NCBI GenBank assembly: GCA_003564655.1
Contig: PXES01000261.1
Coordinates: forward strand, 1 to 11,474
Direction: 5' to 3'
Source of the DNA: Paracoccaceae bacterium
GTDB taxonomy: Bacteria > Pseudomonadota > Alphaproteobacteria > Rhodobacterales > Rhodobacteraceae
Length of the DNA: 11,474 nucleotides
Below are positions 7,683-11,474 of the stretch, piece after piece; position 1 is the first letter of the stretch, and each line of letters begins with the position of its first letter. Under the pieces are notes generated by a model, which was not told the origin of the DNA, searched no databases, and saw only the letters and a program-made list of their open reading frames with translations. A program made the position numbers and the translations under genes.

Positions 7683-8333
7683 ATGTCCGAACCCGACCGG
7701 AACACGCGCCAGCGCTCGGCGTATGACGACACGGCGCATGACGACACGCTGCTTGGCAAGGATACGCGCATCAAGGCCCCGGTGCCGCCCCCCGCCGGGA
7801 CGATCGCGCGGCTCACCTTTCGGTCCTGGACCGAGCGTGACCTGCCGCAGTATCAGGCCATGCTCGCGCCGCCTGAGTTGTGGCGCTACATGCACGAGGA
7901 CTATCCCGGCGACATGACCGCGGATCTGGCCCGCACGCTGATCGACCTCTCTGCGCAGGCCGCGCATCACAAGGTGCGCGCTGCGGAACTCGACGGCGTG
8001 GTGATCGGACAGGCGCGGATGCAGTGGCACCCGCGCACCACGCCACCACAATCGGGCGAGGTCAGCTACTGGCTGGCGCGCGAGCATTGGGGGCGCGGCC
8101 TTGCCGCACCGATGGTTGCCTGTTTCCTCTGGCGTTGCCTCGGCATGTTCCCCGCGCTGACGCGGATCACCGCGCGGGTGCATCGGGATAATCCCGCATC
8201 GCAGCGGGTGCTGGGGCGGCTGGGGTTTCGCGTGTTGCCGGAGAGTGCGGCGGACGATTGGCAAACCTATGCCCTGTCACGCCGCGACGGGATCGACCTG
8301 TCACGGGCGGCTTTGCTACGGCCCCCGGGCTGA
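7683..8333 (+). CDS. GNAT-family N-acetyltransferase, RimJ/RimL-like
   Basis: This is a 216-residue acetyl-CoA-dependent acetyltransferase. The core begins near residue 42 (ARLTFRSWTERDLPQYQAML). It holds the acetyl-CoA pyrophosphate loop HWGRGLA (135-141) and the segment HRDNPASQRVLGRLGF (167-182), whose Asn170, Ser173 and LGF are typical of the RimJ/RimL type (Acetyltransf_3). Known members acetylate ribosomal protein N-termini, amino sugars or antibiotics; nothing here identifies the substrate. Residues 1-40 look disordered and contain a five-residue repeat (YDDTA, HDDTL). I chose ATG 7683 with AGGGGAG six bases upstream; an in-frame TTG at 7656 would add nine residues and has no clear ribosome binding site. 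It starts 99 bp after purD on the same strand and is convergent with pheT. The family is certain, the role is not. Confidence 0.9.
   Translation: MSEPDRNTRQRSAYDDTAHDDTLLGKDTRIKAPVPPPAGTIARLTFRSWTERDLPQYQAMLAPPELWRYMHEDYPGDMTADLARTLIDLSAQAAHHKVRAAELDGVVIGQARMQWHPRTTPPQSGEVSYWLAREHWGRGLAAPMVACFLWRCLGMFPALTRITARVHRDNPASQRVLGRLGFRVLPESAADDWQTYALSRRDGIDLSRAALLRPPG
7723..7752 (+). repeat. Two 15-bp tandem units within the acetyltransferase N-terminus
   Basis: ATGACGACACGGCGC (7723-7737) is followed directly by ATGACGACACGCTGC (7738-7752), with 13 of 15 bases identical. The frame is kept, adding a second (Y/H)DDT(A/L) unit to the disordered extension. It looks like an in-frame duplication that has since diverged slightly. 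Confidence 0.7.
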
Positions 8334-8517
8334 GAGTCCGGCCCCGTAATCAGCATCCATCGCGGCATGGCGGCGGGACAGACCCTCGCCTCGGGCAAGT
8401 TGTGCGCGTGTGCTGTGACCGTCTTGACATGGCGACGCCCGGACACGCGCGCCTCTGGCCCAACATCGGGCTGATCGCCGTGCATGGGGACAGCTTTCCC
8501 GGCAGATGGGTCTTCCA

Positions 8518-8569
8518 AAATCGCCCTCGGGGCGTGCAGGGGTGGGTGGGCACGGCCCGAGGGCGATTT
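8518..8569. terminator. Long perfect stem, probable bidirectional terminator between the acetyltransferase gene and pheT
   Basis: AAATCGCCCTCGGG (8518-8531) pairs without mismatch with CCCGAGGGCGATTT (8556-8569). After one G-G mismatch, five more pairs form (CGTGC 8533-8537 with GCACG 8550-8554), closing a 12-base loop. The A-rich and T-rich ends suit termination in both directions: ATTT on the plus strand and ATTTT on the minus strand. It is 184 bp past the acetyltransferase stop and 103 bp past the pheT stop. The T tracts are short, so efficiency is uncertain. Confidence 0.65.
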
Positions 8570-8585
8570 CGGCAGATGCGAACGA

Positions 8586-8643
8586 GAGGCCTGACCTGAT
8601 CAACCAGCGGCGGTACATCAAGCGCCACCGCTGCACAGGCCTC
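8586..8643 (-). other. Inverted-repeat element just downstream of pheT
   Basis: GAGGCCTG (8586-8593) and CAGGCCTC (8636-8643) pair perfectly over 8 bp. Inside, CAGCGG (8605-8610) pairs with CCGCTG (8628-8633), and two more G-C pairs follow a C-A mismatch. On the minus strand it would be transcribed 30 bases after the pheT stop and before the terminator stem, so it may form a structured 3' UTR or a small RNA body. It matches no RNA family I know, and either strand could carry it. Confidence 0.35.
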
Positions 8644-8672
8644 GCCACCGCCCATAGCAGCGCGCCGCTTGC

Positions 8673-11093
8673 CTAACCCCTTAGCTGTCCGCCGGTTGCC
8701 TTGGTCACTTTCTCGATGACCCGGCGGCTGACGGCCTCGATCTCATCCTCGGTGAGGGTCTTGTCCAGCGGCTGCAACCGCACCGCGATCGCGAGCGATT
8801 TCATCCCCGCGCCGAACTGCGCCTCGGCGCGCGGCCCGGTGAACTCGTCGAAGACCTGCACCCCCGCGATCAGCGCCTTGTCGGCGCCTTGCGCGGCATT
8901 CACAAGTGTCGCGGCCTCGACCTCGGCGCCCAGCACGAAGGCGAAATCGCGCTCGACCGGTTGCAGGGTGCTGACGGTCAGCGAGGGCCGCGTCGTCCGG
9001 CGCGCCTTGGGCTGGGGCGGATTCCCGAGGTAAACGGTGATCCCCATCACCGGGCCCTTGAGGTCATACTGCCGCAGGATGCGCGGGTGCAACTCGCCAT
9101 AGACCGCGAGCGCGAGCTTCGGCCCCAGCGACAGCACACCTGCCCGGCCGGGGTGGAACCAGCCCGGCACTTGTCGGTGGATCTGCATCTTCGCAGGCGC
9201 CCCGATGGCGGAGAGAATCGCCTCGGCATCGGCGCGCGCGTCATACAGGTCCCAGGCACGGCGCTGGCCATGCGGGTCACGCGGGCCGGTCGCGCCGACC
9301 AGAAGCCCGGCGGCCTGAAGCGACTGTTCGCCCGGCTCGCCGCCCGCGAAGACGGGGCCCACCTCGAACAAGGCGCAATCGGCGGTGCCGCGCGCCTGAT
9401 TGCGCGCCGCCGCCTGCAGCAACCCGGCCAGCAGGTCGGGGCGCATATGCGTCATCTCCGACGAGATGGGGTTCTCCAGCAGCACGGCATCGCCACCGCC
9501 GCCGAACGCCTCGGCGCTCGCGCGGTCGATGAAGCTGTAACTGACGCATTCATTGTAGCCCAGCCCCGCGAAGGCCCGCCGCGCGGCGCGCTCGCGCGTC
9601 TGGATCGGCGTCAGGATCGGGCGCGGCACGCCGACCTGTGCGCGCGGCAGGGGTTGCGCCTCGAGCTTCGAGAGCGAGGCGATGCGCGCCACCTCCTCGA
9701 CCAGATCCGCAGCCCCCAGAATGTCGGGCCGCCATGTGGGCGGGGTGGCCTGCCCCCCCTCCAGCCGGAAGCCCAGCGCCTCGAGCGTGGCGCGCTGCGC
9801 CGCTTCGGGGATATCCATGCCCACCAGCGCACGGGCGCGGTCCGGGTCGAACGGGTAGCTGCGCGCCACGTCAAGGGGCGCGCCATCCTGCACGACATGC
9901 GAAGGCTCGCCCCCGCACAGGTCAATGACCATGCGCGTCGCAAGCTCCAGCCCGTCCAAGGGGAAGGCCGGGTCCACACCGCGCTCGAACCGGTAGCGCG
10001 CATCCGAGTTGATCTTCAGCGCCCGGCCCGTGGCGGCAATCGTGATCGGGTCCCACCAGGCCGATTCGATGAACACATCGACCGTCGCCTCGGTGCAGCC
10101 CGAATGCTCGCCGCCCATGATACCGGCAAGGCTCTCGGGGCCGGTGTCATCGGAAATCACCATCTGCCCGGCACCAAGCGAATAGGTCTTGCCGTCGAGC
10201 GCCAGCAATTCCTCGCCGCCCTTCGCGGGGTGAATGCGCAAGCCCCCCCGCACCTTGGCCACATCGAAGACATGCAGCGGGCGGTTCAGGTCATAGGTGA
10301 AGAAATTGGTGATATCGACCAGCGCCGAGATCGGCCGCAGCCCGATGGCGCGCAGCCGCCGCTGCAACCACGCAGGCGACGGGCCGTTCGTGACGCCCCG
10401 GACCACGCGCCCGGCGAAATGCGGGCAGCCCTTGTCTTTCAGGGCCGGGTCGATCGTCACGCTGACGGGGCTGTCGAACACCCCCGCCACAGGCTCGACC
10501 ACCAGCGGCTTGAGCGTGCCGAGCCCCCGCGCCGCGAGATCGCGCGCGATACCGCGCACGCCCAGCGCATCGGGGCGGTTGGGGGTGATCTTGACGTAGA
10601 TCATCGGGTCGTTGAGACCCGCATAGTCGATGTAGCGCACACCCAGCGGTGCATCCTCGGGCAGAGCGATGATGCCCTCATGATCGTCCGAGAGCATCAG
10701 CTCGCGCTCGGAACACAGCATGCCGTTGCTTTGCTGGCCGCGGATCACCCCGGGCTTCAGATCGACCCCGGTGCCGGGAATATGCGTGCCCACGGGCGCG
10801 AAAACACCGCGCATCCCGGTGCGCGCGTTGGGAGCACCGCAGACGACCTGCACCTCCTGAACGGCGCCATCGGGGCCGTCGGGCCAGGTCTCGACCCGGC
10901 ACAGGCGCAGGCGGTCGGCATCGGGGTGCGGCGCGGCCTCTATCACGCGGGCGATGCGGAACGCGCCGAGGGTGGCGGCAGGGTCGCTGACCTCCTCGAC
11001 CTCGAGCCCCAGATCGGTCAGACCCGCGGTGATCGCGTCAAGACCGGCCTCCGTCTCCAGATGATCCCGGAGCCAGGACAGCGTGAACTTCAT
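8673..11093 (-). CDS. pheT: Phenylalanyl-tRNA synthetase beta subunit
   Basis: PheT pairs with PheS in the (alpha-beta)2 enzyme that charges tRNA-Phe; the beta subunit binds the tRNA and edits mischarged Tyr-tRNA-Phe. All 806 residues fit the full bacterial form. In order: N-terminus MKFTLSWLRDHLE; OB-type tRNA-binding domain (about 40-150) with HPDADRLRLC and KPGVIRGQQSNGMLCSE; ITPNRPDALGVRGIARDLA (169-187); B3/B4 editing domain with RPLHVFD (His274) and FIESAWW (Glu343), equivalent to the E. coli editing residues His265 and Glu334; B5 domain (WRPDI at 454-458); catalytic-like core; and a C-terminal anticodon-binding FDX-ACB domain (about 704-804). GGGGAAG lies just before the ATG at 11091-11093. 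A gene on the same strand ends 69 bp upstream; pheS is probably beyond it, outside the window. Confidence 0.98.
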   Translation of the reverse strand: MKFTLSWLRDHLETEAGLDAITAGLTDLGLEVEEVSDPAATLGAFRIARVIEAAPHPDADRLRLCRVETWPDGPDGAVQEVQVVCGAPNARTGMRGVFAPVGTHIPGTGVDLKPGVIRGQQSNGMLCSERELMLSDDHEGIIALPEDAPLGVRYIDYAGLNDPMIYVKITPNRPDALGVRGIARDLAARGLGTLKPLVVEPVAGVFDSPVSVTIDPALKDKGCPHFAGRVVRGVTNGPSPAWLQRRLRAIGLRPISALVDITNFFTYDLNRPLHVFDVAKVRGGLRIHPAKGGEELLALDGKTYSLGAGQMVISDDTGPESLAGIMGGEHSGCTEATVDVFIESAWWDPITIAATGRALKINSDARYRFERGVDPAFPLDGLELATRMVIDLCGGEPSHVVQDGAPLDVARSYPFDPDRARALVGMDIPEAAQRATLEALGFRLEGGQATPPTWRPDILGAADLVEEVARIASLSKLEAQPLPRAQVGVPRPILTPIQTRERAARRAFAGLGYNECVSYSFIDRASAEAFGGGGDAVLLENPISSEMTHMRPDLLAGLLQAAARNQARGTADCALFEVGPVFAGGEPGEQSLQAAGLLVGATGPRDPHGQRRAWDLYDARADAEAILSAIGAPAKMQIHRQVPGWFHPGRAGVLSLGPKLALAVYGELHPRILRQYDLKGPVMGITVYLGNPPQPKARRTTRPSLTVSTLQPVERDFAFVLGAEVEAATLVNAAQGADKALIAGVQVFDEFTGPRAEAQFGAGMKSLAIAVRLQPLDKTLTEDEIEAVSRRVIEKVTKATGGQLRG

Positions 11094-11162
11094 GTGTCTT
11101 CCCCGAAACTGCCGCCTTCACTCTCGCGCACCTAGCCGAGTTTCACGGCCATGAAAAGCCGC

Positions 11163-11474
11163 TCAGCGGTTGCGCGGATCGTCGCTGTCCTCATCCTCTT
11201 CCGCCTCGTCACTGTCCTCGGGCAGGTTGAAGAAGCTGTCGGCGTCGCTGTAGTCGGCGGGTTTGGCGGGCTCCTCAGCGGGCGTGTTCAGATCGCTGAT
11301 CGAGAAATTCTCGAGCCCGGCGATGCTGGCGGGCATCTTGGGTTCGGCCTCCATCTCGAGCGATTGCTCGGTCGAGACCAGCTTGCGGCGCTCGTCATCG
11401 CTCATCACCTGGCCTTCGGCGGCGCGCTTGGCAGCGGCCTTCTGCACTTCGGTGTCAAGCTCGGACTGGCGGCA
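11163..11474 (-). CDS. Unrecognised protein with acidic C-terminal tail, 5' end missing
   Basis: The frame is open to the window edge, so the start lies outside. The 103 visible residues begin CRQSELDTEVQKAAAKRAAEG and end in TGA. A valine GTG codon at 11445-11447 could be mistaken for a start, but the frame and the helical character continue upstream of it. The first half is charged and probably helical (DDERRKLVSTEQSLEMEAE). A short segment follows with a few hydrophobic residues (IAGLENFSISDL), then a disordered tail in which 11 of the last 20 residues are Asp or Glu. No signal peptide, membrane segment or catalytic motif is visible, and I do not recognise the family. It ends 69 bp before pheT with no terminator between, so it is probably in the pheT transcript. 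Base composition and codon use match its neighbours. Confidence 0.8.
   Translation of the reverse strand, partial: CRQSELDTEVQKAAAKRAAEGQVMSDDERRKLVSTEQSLEMEAEPKMPASIAGLENFSISDLNTPAEEPAKPADYSDADSFFNLPEDSDEAEEDEDSDDPRNR

Larger units (their letters stand above)
8334..8672. other. 339-bp convergent intergenic region, no convincing gene, rich in inverted repeats
   Basis: The gap lies between the stops of the acetyltransferase and pheT. Open frames cross it on both strands, but all are shadows: none has a recognisable protein or a good ribosome binding site. Three inverted-repeat structures follow each other. The first pairs GCGCGTGT (8404-8411) with ACACGCGC (8443-8450), with an inner CGTC/GACG stem. 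The second is the long stem at 8518-8569. The third is at 8586-8643. The octamer GGCAGATG occurs at 8501-8508 and 8571-8578, on either side of the second stem. No tRNA, SRP RNA, tmRNA or RNase P RNA signature is visible. The left part, 8334-8400, shows nothing. Confidence 0.75.

Noticed and set aside
8424..8429. Perfect TTGACA, a possible -35 element for a small RNA
   Set aside because: The sequence 16-18 bp downstream is GCGCGC-like with no -10 resemblance, and the hexamer sits in the loop of an inverted repeat.
8258..8655. Several open frames of about 80-113 codons in the acetyltransferase-pheT gap
   Set aside because: They overlap on both strands, lack ribosome binding sites and recognisable products, and the region is dominated by inverted repeats.
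8889..11135. 748-codon open frame antisense to pheT
   Set aside because: Same artefact: the pheT frame on the minus strand is complete and conserved, and the antisense product is compositionally odd.
11141..11156. TTTCA-N6-TGAAA inverted repeat before pheT, considered as an operator
   Set aside because: Five-base arms are too short to support a regulator site alone, and no recognisable promoter lies beside it.

Overview
The window is ordinary chromosomal housekeeping DNA from a high-GC alphaproteobacterium. It most likely comes from the family Rhodobacteraceae (Rhodobacter/Roseobacter group). I infer this from the protein sequences, the strongly GC-biased third codon positions, the gltD-gltB order, and an AT-rich intergenic motif at 4762-4798 that looks like one recurring in that group. 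The genus cannot be given. I see no mobile element, CRISPR array, tRNA/rRNA gene, defence system or sign of recent transfer.

Layout, left to right. (1) 1-4652, plus strand: the last 27 codons of gltD and the whole of gltB. These encode the small and large subunits of NADPH-dependent glutamate synthase, which makes glutamate from glutamine and 2-oxoglutarate. (2) 4653-4821: a convergent intergenic gap with a 13-G tract, an intrinsic terminator for gltB and the AT-rich motif. (3) 4822-6234, minus strand: xseA, the large subunit of exonuclease VII. (4) 6235-6308: a 74-bp divergent promoter region. (5) 6309-7583, plus strand: purD, step 2 of purine synthesis. (6) 7683-8333, plus strand: a RimJ/RimL-like GNAT acetyltransferase of unknown substrate, preceded by a leader that may fold over its ribosome binding site. 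(7) 8334-8672: 339 bp without a convincing gene but rich in inverted repeats, including a 14-bp perfect stem that is probably a bidirectional terminator and overlaps a canonical G-quadruplex motif. (8) 8673-11093, minus strand: pheT, phenylalanyl-tRNA synthetase beta subunit with an intact editing pocket. (9) 11163-11474, minus strand: the 3' end of an unrecognised gene with a very acidic C-terminus, probably co-transcribed with pheT.

The genes are linked by position rather than by one pathway: nitrogen assimilation, DNA repair, purine synthesis, protein acetylation and tRNA charging. All five complete genes look intact with their key residues present. The less explained material is intergenic (the 8334-8672 structures, the poly-G tract, the GNAT leader) plus the acidic protein next to pheT. 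I found no credible new multi-gene system.
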